Below are positions 26,603-35,937 of a stretch of DNA of 64,000 nt, in pieces; the first letter of the stretch is position 1, and each line of letters begins with the position of its first letter. The DNA comes from JADCRZ01 sp965200945. Its GTDB lineage: Bacteria > Bacteroidota > Bacteroidia > Chitinophagales > Chitinophagaceae. Where the stretch lies: contig OZ241749.1 of the NCBI GenBank assembly GCA_965200945.1, positions 3,224,001-3,288,000 of the forward strand, given 5' to 3'. The notes beneath the pieces were generated by a model. The model had not been told where the DNA came from and ran no database searches. It saw only the letters and a list, made by a program, of their open reading frames with translations. A program made the translations under genes and the position numbers.

Positions 26603-27397
26603 ATGGAAAATGTTTTCAGTCTCCCCCGCTTCTGGTGGCTGTTGAAAAAGACGCTGCTGGAACGCCCTACCCAAATGATCGGACTTACCGGCCTCAGCCT
26701 GGCGCTGAGCCTGCTGGCATACGGCCTGGTGAAGATTTTCAGCGGCTTCGACGATGCGCAGAACGCGGCTTTTATGATCGGGCTCACCGCCGGCGGCTGC
26801 TTCCTTGCCTCGTTCGTGTACGGACAATTCGCTTCCAATGCCAGCGGCTCTTCTTTTCTGACGCTGCCCGCGTCGCAGTTTGAAAAATGGCTTGCGGGCG
26901 TTGTGATCACCGGCGCGCTGTTCATGCTCATCTTCCTGCTCTTTTTCCGGGCCATGGATACCACCTTCGTTTACTTCTATCACCGCTCGCTCGATCCTCA
27001 AAGCCCGTTCTATACCCGGCAGTTCGAATCGGTGCGTGTGCTGGCGTACGACGAATTCATTGCACGAACCTGCTTTATCATGTTCTTCAATTTCGCAGGC
27101 ATGATGCTTGTCGGCTCCCTGTTTTTCAACAAGGCTGCATTCATTAAAGTAGCACTGATCGCCTGCGCCATCTGCCTCGGTATTTTCTTACTCAACCTGC
27201 TGATCGCAGGGATGTTCCTTAAAAACGTACAGACAGCCTTTCCCTATTATCTTGTCTGGATCTGGGTTGGGAAAGACCGCGCGCGACTCGAACTGCCACC
27301 CGGGTTTCAGCACGCGGTCCGACTGGTTTTTCAGTTTGTTACCCCGGCTATCCTGTGGTCGCTGGCCTATTTGCGATTAACAGAAAAAGAATTTTAA
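26603..27397 (+). CDS. ABC-2 type permease-like membrane protein
   Basis: A 264-residue integral membrane protein with about six hydrophobic segments (for example LSLALSLLAYGLV, WLAGVVITGALFMLIFLLFF, VALIACAICLGIFLLNLLI). No named family motif stands out, but its position between the ATPase and the GntR regulator identifies it as the membrane partner of the transporter. Substrate unknown; YtrA-type systems respond to cell-envelope stress or antibiotics in Firmicutes. Confidence 0.8.
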   Translation: MENVFSLPRFWWLLKKTLLERPTQMIGLTGLSLALSLLAYGLVKIFSGFDDAQNAAFMIGLTAGGCFLASFVYGQFASNASGSSFLTLPASQFEKWLAGVVITGALFMLIFLLFFRAMDTTFVYFYHRSLDPQSPFYTRQFESVRVLAYDEFIARTCFIMFFNFAGMMLVGSLFFNKAAFIKVALIACAICLGIFLLNLLIAGMFLKNVQTAFPYYLVWIWVGKDRARLELPPGFQHAVRLVFQFVTPAILWSLAYLRLTEKEF

Positions 27398-27406
27398 ACT
27401 TATTGA

Positions 27407-27781
27407 ATGGAATTCAGGGATAACCCCGCTATATACCTGCAGATCGCCGAATATGTGTGTGAACAGATCCTCTTGAAAAAATGGAAACTGGGGGAAAAGA
27501 TCGTCAGCATCCGCGAGCTCTCCGAACTCATCGAGATCAGTCCGAACACCATCCAGCGCGCATACGATTTTCTGCAGCAACGCGACATCATCACGAACAG
27601 GCGGGGCATCGGCTTCTTTGTGGAAGCCGATGCCCAGGACCGCATCATTTCCTTCCGGCGGGAACAGTTCCTTGAAAACGAATTGCCGGCCGTGCTCCGG
27701 AACCTTTACCTGCTTCAGATCGACATGCAGGAACTGCAGAAGCGGTACGAAGAATTTGTAAAAACGAGATACACAAAATAA
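27407..27781 (+). CDS. GntR family regulator, YtrA subfamily
   Basis: A 124-residue repressor-type protein: an N-terminal winged helix (PAIYLQIAEYVCEQILLKKW, then GEKIVSIRELSELIEISPNTIQRAYDFLQQ) and only a short C-terminal helix pair, which is the hallmark of the YtrA subfamily. It lies 9 bases after the permease and 5 bases before the next gene. The inverted repeat on the operon promoter (25734-25757) is the probable binding site, giving negative autoregulation. Confidence 0.92.
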   Translation: MEFRDNPAIYLQIAEYVCEQILLKKWKLGEKIVSIRELSELIEISPNTIQRAYDFLQQRDIITNRRGIGFFVEADAQDRIISFRREQFLENELPAVLRNLYLLQIDMQELQKRYEEFVKTRYTK

Positions 27782-27786
27782 TTTGT

Positions 27787-28584
27787 ATGAAACTGACACA
27801 GAAAATACTGCTGGCGCTGCTGCTGCTGCTTACCGCCGGATTGTTCGCCTCCAACCTGACGCTCAAAAAAGAATATGACAGCAACGACCAGGGAGATATC
27901 TATTTTACCTACGGCACCTTGCTGCAACAGCCCTTTCATCATTTGCACATCACCGGCGGCAACGTGACCCAGATGATCTTCGAACCCGCGCCCACGGCTT
28001 CGGTACGGGTGTTCCGCGACTGGGAAGGCTTTGAATCAGGGAAGGTAAAAGCCATTGTTCGCAATGATACCTGTTACATAAATTTTCCCACTCCCTACCC
28101 ATTCCGCAACCTGCCCGAGCGGGATTATATGCGCTGGAACACACTGGTGCGCATCTTCGCCCCTTCGATCCTTTCGGTCACAGCTACGGATTGCAACCTG
28201 GAAATGGAGCGGATGAAAGAACGTGCATTGTCTGTACGGCTCGCCGGCAAATCGAAGTTCGAGGTGGAAAGCCTGGTACCGGAATTCGATACGCTGGAGG
28301 TCACCGCCCGCGATTCGAGCGCAGCGGTTTTTGAAATGTCTCCGGAAAACAAGGTGAAGCCGCTGTCGCTCGGCGAGAGGATCGTACTTTCCCAGCTACC
28401 GCAGGAAAGAAAGTACTGGAGTTCTTTCCATGTAGTCTCCCTCCATGCCGACCTGCAGGGCGCCTCCATACTCGATATTGGCCATGCACAGATAGACTCC
28501 CTGCAGCTCGCCGTGTCAGATACTTCAGCGATCCTTTTGTCGGGCGGAACCATGCGCAGGGCCCGCTCTTCCGGCAGGTATTAG
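27787..28584 (+). CDS. Exported GIN-domain-like (DUF2807) protein
   Basis: A 265-residue protein with an N-terminal signal anchor (ILLALLLLLTAGLFA) and a repetitive pattern of short beta strands and turns (LSVTATDCNLEM, LSVRLAGKSKFEVESL, LEVTARDSSAAVFEM, LHADLQGASILDIG). This is the ladder expected of a DUF2807/GIN beta-helix protein. It is the last gene of the GntR/ABC operon, so it may be an envelope-stress or surface partner of the transporter. Family assignment is by pattern only. Confidence 0.7.
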   Translation: MKLTQKILLALLLLLTAGLFASNLTLKKEYDSNDQGDIYFTYGTLLQQPFHHLHITGGNVTQMIFEPAPTASVRVFRDWEGFESGKVKAIVRNDTCYINFPTPYPFRNLPERDYMRWNTLVRIFAPSILSVTATDCNLEMERMKERALSVRLAGKSKFEVESLVPEFDTLEVTARDSSAAVFEMSPENKVKPLSLGERIVLSQLPQERKYWSSFHVVSLHADLQGASILDIGHAQIDSLQLAVSDTSAILLSGGTMRRARSSGRY

Positions 28585-28706
28585 CAAGATGGCGCCGGTA
28601 CGGGTAAATTTCGATATTTTTGACAGGACCGCTTTTTGCACCCTTCCTCAAGAACCGCCCCATTCTGATCCCCGTTCCATAACCTGAAATTTAGCAATAC
28701 CGGACC

Positions 28707-29393
28707 ATGAAGTCTTTCTTTGCCCTGATCGACAGTATCCCCAGGACCCGCAGGTACCTGATCTCTTTTGCCGTTGGTTTTACGGTGATGTTGTGCACCT
28801 GGCGCAATTCCACGCCGGCGTATGTGTTCATGCTCAGCTGGATCGGCTTTGCCGCCACGGTGCTGTTCTTTGCCTGGTCCACCATCCTGATCAAACACCC
28901 TAAAGAGATCAGCACGGTAGCCGTTGAGCAGGATTCAAGCTATCTCCTTATTTTCACGTTCGTGGTGTTTGCTGCCTTTGCATCGGTGTTCGCCATCATC
29001 CTGCTGCTCCACGGCCTGCCTACCAATTCCCGGCGGGGAATCGACATACACATCATACTCTCGGTGATCGCGGTTGCCCTTTCCTGGATACTGATCCATA
29101 CCTTGTTCACGATCCGCTATGCGCATTTTTATTACAACAGTCCGCCCGATCCAGACCAGGATACCACCCAGACCGACAAAGGACTTATCTTTCCGGGTAC
29201 GGAGTTGCCCGACTTTCTCGACTTTGCTTATTTTTCATTTGTGCTGGGAATGACCTTCCAGGTGGCCGATGTGAGTATTTCAGGGCGGGTCATCAGGCGG
29301 CTGGCCTTACTGCACGGGTTTCTTTCTTTTATCTACAACACCGCCATCATCGCACTCAGCATCAACATCATTTCCGGACTGATCGGAAAATAA
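28707..29393 (+). CDS. DUF1345 family membrane protein
   Basis: A 228-residue inner-membrane protein with about five helices. The C-terminal signature FAYFSFVLGMTFQVADVSI followed by RRLALLHGFLSFIYNT is diagnostic of DUF1345. The function of the family is unknown. It lies 122 bases after the GIN-domain gene in the same direction and may be transcribed separately. Confidence 0.9.
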   Translation: MKSFFALIDSIPRTRRYLISFAVGFTVMLCTWRNSTPAYVFMLSWIGFAATVLFFAWSTILIKHPKEISTVAVEQDSSYLLIFTFVVFAAFASVFAIILLLHGLPTNSRRGIDIHIILSVIAVALSWILIHTLFTIRYAHFYYNSPPDPDQDTTQTDKGLIFPGTELPDFLDFAYFSFVLGMTFQVADVSISGRVIRRLALLHGFLSFIYNTAIIALSINIISGLIGK

Positions 29394-29603
29394 CCGAGCA
29401 CGAAGCACAAGCCGCTGCCGGATTACTTGCTTGAGATCGGCTCTTTGCCGGTGCGTAGCTGCTTGCTGTTTGATATAAACAAAGAACTGCTCCACCGGTA
29501 CCCCATTCCAGGTGATGAGGCGACGGGCAAACTGTTTCAGGTAAGCGCATCGACCTACCTGATTGAACCAATTTTTATTCCAACGCAGTATCAGGATATT
29601 GTA

Positions 29604-29665
29604 TTTGGTATTAGTCATCCTTGCACAGGCTTTGACACGCCGATGCAAGGATGACTAATACCAAA
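29604..29665. repeat. Perfect 22-bp inverted repeat
   Basis: The arm at 29604-29625 (core GGTATTAGTCATCCTTGCA) is exactly complementary to 29644-29665, with an 18-base spacer. It lies 211 bases after the DUF1345 stop and immediately before copy B of the dispersed repeat. No U-tract follows, so it is not a typical terminator. A palindromic mobile element or recombination footprint is likelier. Confidence 0.8.
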
Positions 29666-29686
29666 CCGCAGACAAAATGCATCCTG

Positions 29687-29770
29687 GCTCTGCGTGCCGC
29701 AGGTACGCAAGGAGAGAATATACACGTTCCAGCAAAAAGGTTTTATTCGCGCTGATCAATCCGATATTTT
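29687..29770 (+). repeat. Dispersed repeat, copy B
   Basis: It shares GAATATACACGTTCCAGC, AAAAAGGTTTTATTCGC and GCTGAT with copies A and C, and its left flank ACCAAACCGCAGACAAAATGC (29661 onward) matches the left flank of copy C. The unit without flanks is about 80 bases and non-coding. Confidence 0.65.
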
Positions 29771-29918
29771 GTCAACGGTTTGGCATAAAACAGAAAGAGA
29801 GAAAACAGACATTTTGCAAACAATCCAATGTTGATGTTATTTTCCACTTGATTCTGCGGAACAAGAAACAGATCTGACACTCCCTGTATAAACGACAAAA
29901 AAAGCAGTTTAGCCTCCC

Positions 29919-32345
29919 TCATTCCGTGCGCAAACTCCGTACAGGGTTGGCCAGGGCGGCTTTCAGCGACTGGTAGCTCACGGCCACGACGGCGATCAGC
30001 ATGGCGGCGGTGGCGGCCACCACGAACACCCACCAGCTGATGCGGGTATGATAGGCGAACTCCTGGAGCCATTTGGTCATGATGAGCCAGGCTACGGGCG
30101 AGGCGATCACGAAAGCCAGGAGCACCATCTTCAGGAAATCTTTCGACAGCAGGGACAGGATGCCCGGCACATCGGCCCCGAGTACCTTGCGGATCCCGAT
30201 CTCTTTTGTCCGCTGCTGCGCGGTGAACATGGCCAGTCCGAACAGGCCCAGGCAGGCCACAAAAATGGTGAGCCCTGCAAAGAGGCCCAGGATGGCGCCG
30301 GTCTTTTGTTCTGTCTGGTAGGTGTTGTTGAACCGCTCGTCGAGAAAGGAGTAGGAAAAAGCGTCTTCCGCACCGGCGGCGGTCCAGCTTTTCGAAAGGG
30401 CCGCCGTGAGGGCGGCGATGTCTTTTGTTTTGAGTTTGGCGATCAGGGTAGACTGATCCGGAGCCAGCGCCATCACCAGCGGCGAGATCCGTTCATGCAG
30501 CGAGCGGAAATTGAAATCTTTCACCACGCCGATCACCGGATGGGAATGTCTTTGTCCGCGGTTGTCGCTGTTGTAAATGGTATGACCGGCCGCCTGGTTG
30601 CCCCAGCCCAGCACCCTGGCAGCAGTCTCGTTGAGGATCACCGCACCGGAATCGGTTGGAAATTGAGGAGAGAAATTGCGCCCGGAAGCCATCCGGAGAC
30701 CGAGCACGGAAATATAGTTTTCGTCTACATCGTACCGCAGCGCCTTTACCATGCGATCGGGTGCCTGGTCAGGGGCCACAAAAAAATTGTTGTTGTTGCT
30801 GCGGCCCGCCGGCAGGTAGCCCGAACGGCTCACGCCCGCTACCAGCGGACTGGTGCGGAGCTGCTGGTAAAACCCTTCCTGGTTCCGGCCCAGCATCCAG
30901 GCATCCGGTATGATCATCACCTGCTCCTTGTTGTAACCCACATCGGTCTGCCGCAGGTAAGAGAGCTGCTTGAACACCACCGTAGTGCTCACGATGAGCA
31001 CGATAGACACAAAGAACTGAAACACGACCAGTCCGCTCCGCAGGCCGATGCCCTTTTTACCGGCGGAGAAGGTTCCCTTCAGCACGGATGCCGGGTTAAA
31101 GCTGGACAGGTAAAATGCGGGATAGCCACCGGCAAGGAAACCGGTAACTACCACAAAGAGCAACAGGAGCCCGGCGCTGTACAGCGGATGGTCCGACAGG
31201 TGCAGGTCCAGCTCCAGTCCGCTCAGCCGGTTGAAAGCCGGCAGGGCCGGCTGGATCAGCAGCAGTCCTGCCGCCAGTGCGATGGCCGATAACAGCATGG
31301 ATTCGAGGAGGAACTGTTTTACCAGATCTGTTTTCAGGGAGCCGAGTACTTTGCGGACGCCGACCTCGCGGGCGCGTTTGGCGGCGCCGGCGGTTGACAG
31401 GTTCATAAAATTGATGCAGGCGATCAGCAGCATGCAGATGGCGATGGACCCGAAGATGTAGACATTCTTGATGTCACCCGGCTTGCCAAGCACGTTCGGA
31501 AAATCGGGATCGAGGTGAATTTTTGTGATGGGCTCCAGGTGGAAGCTGAGGTCGTTGCCCTGCTTCCGGAAATCGGTGAGCGTAACGCCCATCGCCCGGG
31601 CCATCTGCGGCCCCATGTATCTCTGCACCATCTGCGGCAACCTGGCTTCCAGCTTCTTGGCATCGGTCCCTTTGCGCAGCACCAGGTAGGTGAAAAAGTT
31701 GGAGCTCATCCAGGTCGGCTCCTTTGCTTCGGCGACGCCGGCCATGGAGGCGAACAGGTCGAAATGAAAACTGGCGTTCCTCGGTACGCCGGCGATCAGG
31801 CCGGTGACCTTGTAAGCGGTGTTGCTTCCGTCTTTCAGCGTGATCAGTTTACCCATCGGATCTTCCTCTCCGAAATACTTGGCTGCCACCGCTTTGCTGA
31901 CGACCACGCTGTTGGGGCTCTGCAGGGCGGTATGGGCATCTCCCTGCAGCAACGGCAGCGTAAATACCTCGAAGAAGTTGGAATCCACAAAAGCAAAGGG
32001 GTCGTTCCGGAACGATTTGTCGCCGTACTGAAGCCGGGGCTGGCCCCCGTCGCGCAGGCGGGTGGCTTCTTCCACCTCCGGGTAATCGGCTTTGAGTGTT
32101 TGTGCCACTGGCGGCATCACCGAAGCCTCATTCATCCGCTCACCCTGGATGTTTCCCTGAAAGTAGACCGTAACCATGCGATCGGCTTTCTTGTTGAAGC
32201 GGTCGAAGCTAAGTTCGTTGCCCACGAACAGCATGATAACCAGGCAGGTAGCGGTGCCGACGGCAAGTCCGGCGATGTTGAGGGCCGAAAAACCCCGGTT
32301 GCGCCAGAGGGTGCGAATGGCTATGGTGAACTGACTTTTAAACAT
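29919..32345 (-). CDS. MacB/FtsX-type ABC transporter permease
   Basis: An 808-residue permease: N-terminal helix (NIAGLAVGTATCLVIMLFV), a MacB-type periplasmic core, a three-helix FtsX unit, a second periplasmic region and a second FtsX unit near the C-terminus (LFGLAMFTAQQRTKEIGIRKVLGA). This duplicated architecture is common in Bacteroidota. No ATPase gene is adjacent, so it must share one encoded elsewhere. ATG at 32345 begins MFKSQFTIAIRTLWRN, the usual start of these proteins; the upstream extension to 32438 is rejected. Confidence 0.92.
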   Translation of the reverse strand: MFKSQFTIAIRTLWRNRGFSALNIAGLAVGTATCLVIMLFVGNELSFDRFNKKADRMVTVYFQGNIQGERMNEASVMPPVAQTLKADYPEVEEATRLRDGGQPRLQYGDKSFRNDPFAFVDSNFFEVFTLPLLQGDAHTALQSPNSVVVSKAVAAKYFGEEDPMGKLITLKDGSNTAYKVTGLIAGVPRNASFHFDLFASMAGVAEAKEPTWMSSNFFTYLVLRKGTDAKKLEARLPQMVQRYMGPQMARAMGVTLTDFRKQGNDLSFHLEPITKIHLDPDFPNVLGKPGDIKNVYIFGSIAICMLLIACINFMNLSTAGAAKRAREVGVRKVLGSLKTDLVKQFLLESMLLSAIALAAGLLLIQPALPAFNRLSGLELDLHLSDHPLYSAGLLLLFVVVTGFLAGGYPAFYLSSFNPASVLKGTFSAGKKGIGLRSGLVVFQFFVSIVLIVSTTVVFKQLSYLRQTDVGYNKEQVMIIPDAWMLGRNQEGFYQQLRTSPLVAGVSRSGYLPAGRSNNNNFFVAPDQAPDRMVKALRYDVDENYISVLGLRMASGRNFSPQFPTDSGAVILNETAARVLGWGNQAAGHTIYNSDNRGQRHSHPVIGVVKDFNFRSLHERISPLVMALAPDQSTLIAKLKTKDIAALTAALSKSWTAAGAEDAFSYSFLDERFNNTYQTEQKTGAILGLFAGLTIFVACLGLFGLAMFTAQQRTKEIGIRKVLGADVPGILSLLSKDFLKMVLLAFVIASPVAWLIMTKWLQEFAYHTRISWWVFVVAATAAMLIAVVAVSYQSLKAALANPVRSLRTE

Positions 32346-32704
32346 AACAATTATTTTGACCGTACGCGAAAGAAACCCCCGTTTTCCCATACCGGGGCCA
32401 CCATCTTCCTGCAGGCAGGTCTCCAACGCCTGTACCAATGCGTAAATCCTCGCCTGGCAAGGGTTTCAGAAAATGAGGACCGCCCAATGTGTCCGGAACT
32501 GAACACCGTTTGTACGTTGCCGGACAAAAGGAGAAACGGAATATTCCGGTCTTTTGGAATAACCGGCAAGAAAAACTTTCAACTATTTTTCAGGCCATTG
32601 TGTACGTTGGACACAACAAGAAATTTTAGGCAGAGTTCTCTCCTGTATTGCGTTTCAGCTCATCACCCGGTGTTTGGATATCATGAAACATGGTTAAACA
32701 TCGA

Positions 32705-32735
32705 TTTGGCGGTAACAAATCCTGCCTTACTTTTG
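32705..32735 (+). promoter_or_regulatory. Promoter of a candidate small RNA
   Basis: TTTG at 32705-32708, 19 bases, then TACTTTTG at 32728-32735: a complete match to the Bacteroidota promoter pattern in a region without a protein gene. Confidence 0.6.
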
Positions 32736-32739
32736 AATT

Positions 32740-32870
32740 GCAAACGGGGGAAACAAGATGTGAAGAAAGAAAAGAGGCCCCGCTCAAAAAAGAAATTCAG
32801 GAAGATTTTTTCATATGGCAAGCAATCGTTAAAAGCTGCTCCGTGTCTACGGAGGAGCTTTTTTGTTTTG
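32740..32870 (+). ncRNA. Candidate small RNA of about 130 nt
   Basis: Between the promoter at 32705-32735 and a strong terminator hairpin at 32831-32870 there is no reading frame beyond a handful of codons (ATGTGA at 32757; a 5-codon frame in the CATATGGC stretch). The transcript would start near 32740. It contains a GGGG/CCCC pair that could close a first stem, followed by an A/G-rich single-stranded stretch. I recognise no known RNA family such as 6S, SRP or tmRNA. Confidence 0.5.
32831..32870 (+). terminator. Rho-independent terminator of the candidate small RNA
   Basis: AAAAGCT-G-CTCCGT pairs with ACGGAG-G-AGCTTTT around a GTCT loop (arms 32831-32844 and 32849-32862, one internal G/G mismatch), followed by TTGTTTTG. 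No plus-strand protein gene ends just upstream. Confidence 0.75.
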
Positions 32871-33118
32871 GGGGGCCTGTCCTGCTCAGCCACTTGATAT
32901 CTTCTCTCAAGTCGATCTTGTCGTCCTTCAGCTGGCGCAAGTACAAACAGGTACCTTCATCGACTGACTGTGCCTGTGCAAGAATGACAAAAATTTATCA
33001 AGGACGCTGATTCCCACGTGCGTAACAGCAGTCAGTCTTCACCTGCCTCATTTTCTCAGGTGCATAGAGGAGAATGCGTGAGAACTTTTGAAGGCTTCAA
33101 GCCTTTGCAGCAACGTCC

Positions 33119-35785
33119 CTACATCATCGTCACCCGCATGTTTCCTTCGACCGTCTTCTTCGCGGACCGCGTTTTCCCGTCGGGCTGGCTGCCGCCGATG
33201 CTGATGGTGACGCGCGGGGCAAAGGGCTTCAGATGGCCCTGGTCATCGGCTACCGACAGCGCTTCCGGCCCCAGCTCGAAGCGGACGGTACGGCTTTCTC
33301 CTTTTTTCAGCATGATGCGCTGAAAGCCCCGCAGCGCGCGCAGGGGCACCCCTGAGACTTTATCAGCGGCTGAAACATACAACTCCACCACTTCTTCTCC
33401 GTCCCTGGTTCCTGTATTTGTGACGCGTACGCTTGTCACCGCTTTTTTGCCGAAGGCGGCCGTGGCCGGCAGCTGCAACTGGTCGTACTGGAAAGAGGAA
33501 TAGCTAAGCCCGAACCCAAAACCAAACTCGGGCGCGCCTTTGAAGTAGCGGTAGGTGCGGTTGGTCATCGAATAATCGTTGAACGGCGGCAGGTCGTCGT
33601 CGCTTTTGTAAAAGGTGACCGGCAGGCGGCCGGCCGGATTGTAATCGCCGAACAGCACGTCGGCCAGCGCGGTGCCGGCCGCCTGTCCGCCGTACCAGGC
33701 ATTTACGATGGCGGGAATGTGCTCGCTCTCGTAGGGAATGGCCAGGGCGCTGCCCGTCATTATTACAAACACCACGGGCTTGCCGGTGGTAGCCAGGGCT
33801 TTCAGGAGCTCCGTTTGCACGGCAGGCAGCCTGATCGAGGTGCGGTCGCCCCCGCTGAAGCCGGGATAGCTCACGCTCATCTCCTCCCCTTCGAGCTGTG
33901 GGGAGATGCCGCCGGCATAAATGATGGCGTCGGCATCGCGCAGGCGGTTAGCCAGGGCGGCAAAATCCGTTCTGGTGTAATTGCCGGTGCGCAGGTGAAC
34001 AGATGCCTTGCCATCTACCTGGTTGTATTCGAGCACGAGATGATAGGTCTTGTTTTCTTCTGTCTGCAGCTTGTAGGTGCGGGCGCCCCAGCGGTTGCGC
34101 GTCCAGGCGTTTACCACTTCTTTGCCATCTACTAGAAAACGGTACCCGTCATCGGCTTCCAGCTCGAAAGTAATGTCACCGGTGGAGGCCGCCTTGAAAT
34201 CGGTGGTGTAGCGGGCGGTGAAGTTGTAGGCCTTCAGGTTGCCCGTTACCAGTTCGCCTTCCTGCCAGTTGTGATCCACGGCAGGCTCCGTGCGGGTTTC
34301 CACGGGTGTTCCCTTCAGTTCGGCATTGTCGAAATATTCCGCTTTGAATCCCTGTTTTCCATCGATCGAAAACCGGCTGCCCAGGTCGGCGTAGGCCAGC
34401 AGCGTGTCGTTGGTGAAGTTGATCCCTTTTTCATACACCACTTCCACCCCGCTGCCCACCTTGTTGCGGATGCCCTGCAGGGCGGTTACAATCTGTGACG
34501 GGTTGCCATTGTAGTTGCCCAGCACCGCAATGGGATTGTCGGCGTTCGGACCCACTACCGCGATCTTTTTCAGGTCCTTGCGGAGGGGCAGCGTATGGTT
34601 CTCGTTGCGGAGCAGCACGATGGATTGTTGCGCCATCCTGAGTGCGTGGGCCTGGTGCTCCGGGCTTTCCAGCACGCTGGCAGGCGTCTGTGCATAAGAC
34701 ACCATGGAAGCCGGGTCGAACATGCCCAGGCGGAAGCGGATCATGAACAGGCGTTTTACGGAAACATCGATCTGTTTTTCGGTGATCTTTCCATCTTTCA
34801 CCGCCTGCACCAGGGCCTTGTAGGCGGAGGTGCCGCAGTCGATGTCGGTACCGTGCATCACGGCATCGGCAGACGCGCTTTCCGCGTCGGGATGTGTTTT
34901 ATGGTTCTTGAAAAAATCATCGATCGCCCAGCAGTCGGACGTCACATAGCCGGCGAATTTCCACTGGTTGCGCAGGATGTCGACCATGAGCTGGTCGCTG
35001 CCGCAGCAGGGCTGTGTTTTGAAGGCATTGTATGCGCACATTACCCCGGCCACATGGGCGTTGGTGACCAGCTCCTTGAAAGCCGGCAGGTAGGTGTTCC
35101 AGAGGTCCTGGTCGCTGGGCGACACGTCGAACACGTGGCGGAGCGGTTCGGGGCCGCTGTGCACGGCATAGTGCTTGGCGCAGGCAGCCGCTTTGAGGTA
35201 GCGCGGATCGTCGCCCTGCAATCCGTGCACAAAAGCTTTGCCCATCATGGCCGTCAGAAAAGGATCTTCGCCGTAGGTCTCCTGTCCGCGCCCCCAGCGC
35301 GGATCGCGGAAGATATTGATGTTGGGTGTCCAGTAGGTGAGTCCGACGTAGCGGTCGCCGCTTCTGCCCATGGCAACGGCTTTATTGTGTATGGCCCTGC
35401 CTTCCAGCGCCGAGTAGTCGGCCATGCGAAAGAGCGAGCTGGTATCGAAAGTAGCCGCCATACCGATGGCCTGCGGGTATACGGTTACGTGAAACTGGGT
35501 TCGGGCCACGCCATGCAGCACTTCGTTCCACCAGTCGTACGCCGGGATGCCCAGTTTCGGGATGGCCGGGGCGGAGTTCAGCATCTGGGCCACTTTTTCT
35601 TCGAGTGTGAGGCGGGAGACGAGGTCGGTGACGCGCTGTTCGAAAGGGAGTTTCCAGTTCTGAAACGGAAAACGGATGGAGTCTGCCTGTGCCAGGCTCC
35701 GGATGGGCGGGGCCATTGTCATAAGGAGAAATAGAAAAAACAGACAGGATCTCCGGGCAAATGTGCAAACAACGTTTGGTAGCAT
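33119..35785 (-). CDS. GH3 family beta-glycosidase with PA14 insert, exported
   Basis: An 888-residue GH3 enzyme. After a signal peptide come the (beta/alpha)8 domain with the nucleophile Asp284 in GYVTSDCWA, the second GH3 domain, a PA14 insert at roughly 455-615 (GFKAEYFDN to LEYNQVDGKASVHL) and a C-terminal FnIII-like domain near 800-870. The SDCWA form of the nucleophile motif and the KHYAVHSGPEPLRH segment are typical of the plant-like xylosidase/glucosidase branch. Substrate is probably a xylo- or gluco-oligosaccharide. Monocistronic, with a LacI-type operator 62 bases upstream of the start. Confidence 0.94.
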   Translation of the reverse strand: MLPNVVCTFARRSCLFFLFLLMTMAPPIRSLAQADSIRFPFQNWKLPFEQRVTDLVSRLTLEEKVAQMLNSAPAIPKLGIPAYDWWNEVLHGVARTQFHVTVYPQAIGMAATFDTSSLFRMADYSALEGRAIHNKAVAMGRSGDRYVGLTYWTPNINIFRDPRWGRGQETYGEDPFLTAMMGKAFVHGLQGDDPRYLKAAACAKHYAVHSGPEPLRHVFDVSPSDQDLWNTYLPAFKELVTNAHVAGVMCAYNAFKTQPCCGSDQLMVDILRNQWKFAGYVTSDCWAIDDFFKNHKTHPDAESASADAVMHGTDIDCGTSAYKALVQAVKDGKITEKQIDVSVKRLFMIRFRLGMFDPASMVSYAQTPASVLESPEHQAHALRMAQQSIVLLRNENHTLPLRKDLKKIAVVGPNADNPIAVLGNYNGNPSQIVTALQGIRNKVGSGVEVVYEKGINFTNDTLLAYADLGSRFSIDGKQGFKAEYFDNAELKGTPVETRTEPAVDHNWQEGELVTGNLKAYNFTARYTTDFKAASTGDITFELEADDGYRFLVDGKEVVNAWTRNRWGARTYKLQTEENKTYHLVLEYNQVDGKASVHLRTGNYTRTDFAALANRLRDADAIIYAGGISPQLEGEEMSVSYPGFSGGDRTSIRLPAVQTELLKALATTGKPVVFVIMTGSALAIPYESEHIPAIVNAWYGGQAAGTALADVLFGDYNPAGRLPVTFYKSDDDLPPFNDYSMTNRTYRYFKGAPEFGFGFGLSYSSFQYDQLQLPATAAFGKKAVTSVRVTNTGTRDGEEVVELYVSAADKVSGVPLRALRGFQRIMLKKGESRTVRFELGPEALSVADDQGHLKPFAPRVTISIGGSQPDGKTRSAKKTVEGNMRVTMM

Positions 35786-35846
35786 ATCAATTATTTTTCA
35801 AGGTCGCCTCATCTGCACGATCACTGTCAAATGAGGAAGCGGATCG

Positions 35847-35860
35847 TGCAATCGATTGCA
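35847..35860. promoter_or_regulatory. LacI-type operator upstream of the GH3 gene
   Basis: TGCAATCGATTGCA is a perfect 14-bp palindrome with the central CG usual for LacI-family sites. An additional inverted pair, TGCACGATC 35814-35822 and GATCGTGCA 35842-35850, overlaps it. It lies 62 bases upstream of the GH3 start, where a repressor would act. The regulator gene is not in this window. Confidence 0.6.
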
Positions 35861-35937
35861 GTATGCTAAAATAATCATTTTCCGATACCAGCGCTGGCAA
35901 TGCAAAAATTTCTCCTGCTGTCTGCCGGTCCATCACA

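Noticed and set aside
31515..32897. 460-codon open frame on the plus strand
   Set aside because: Antisense to the MacB-type permease, with a low-quality extension into the small-RNA region.
32690..33010. 106-codon frame over the candidate small RNA
   Set aside because: No domain or signal, and it spans the promoter and terminator hairpin, which argues against a protein gene.
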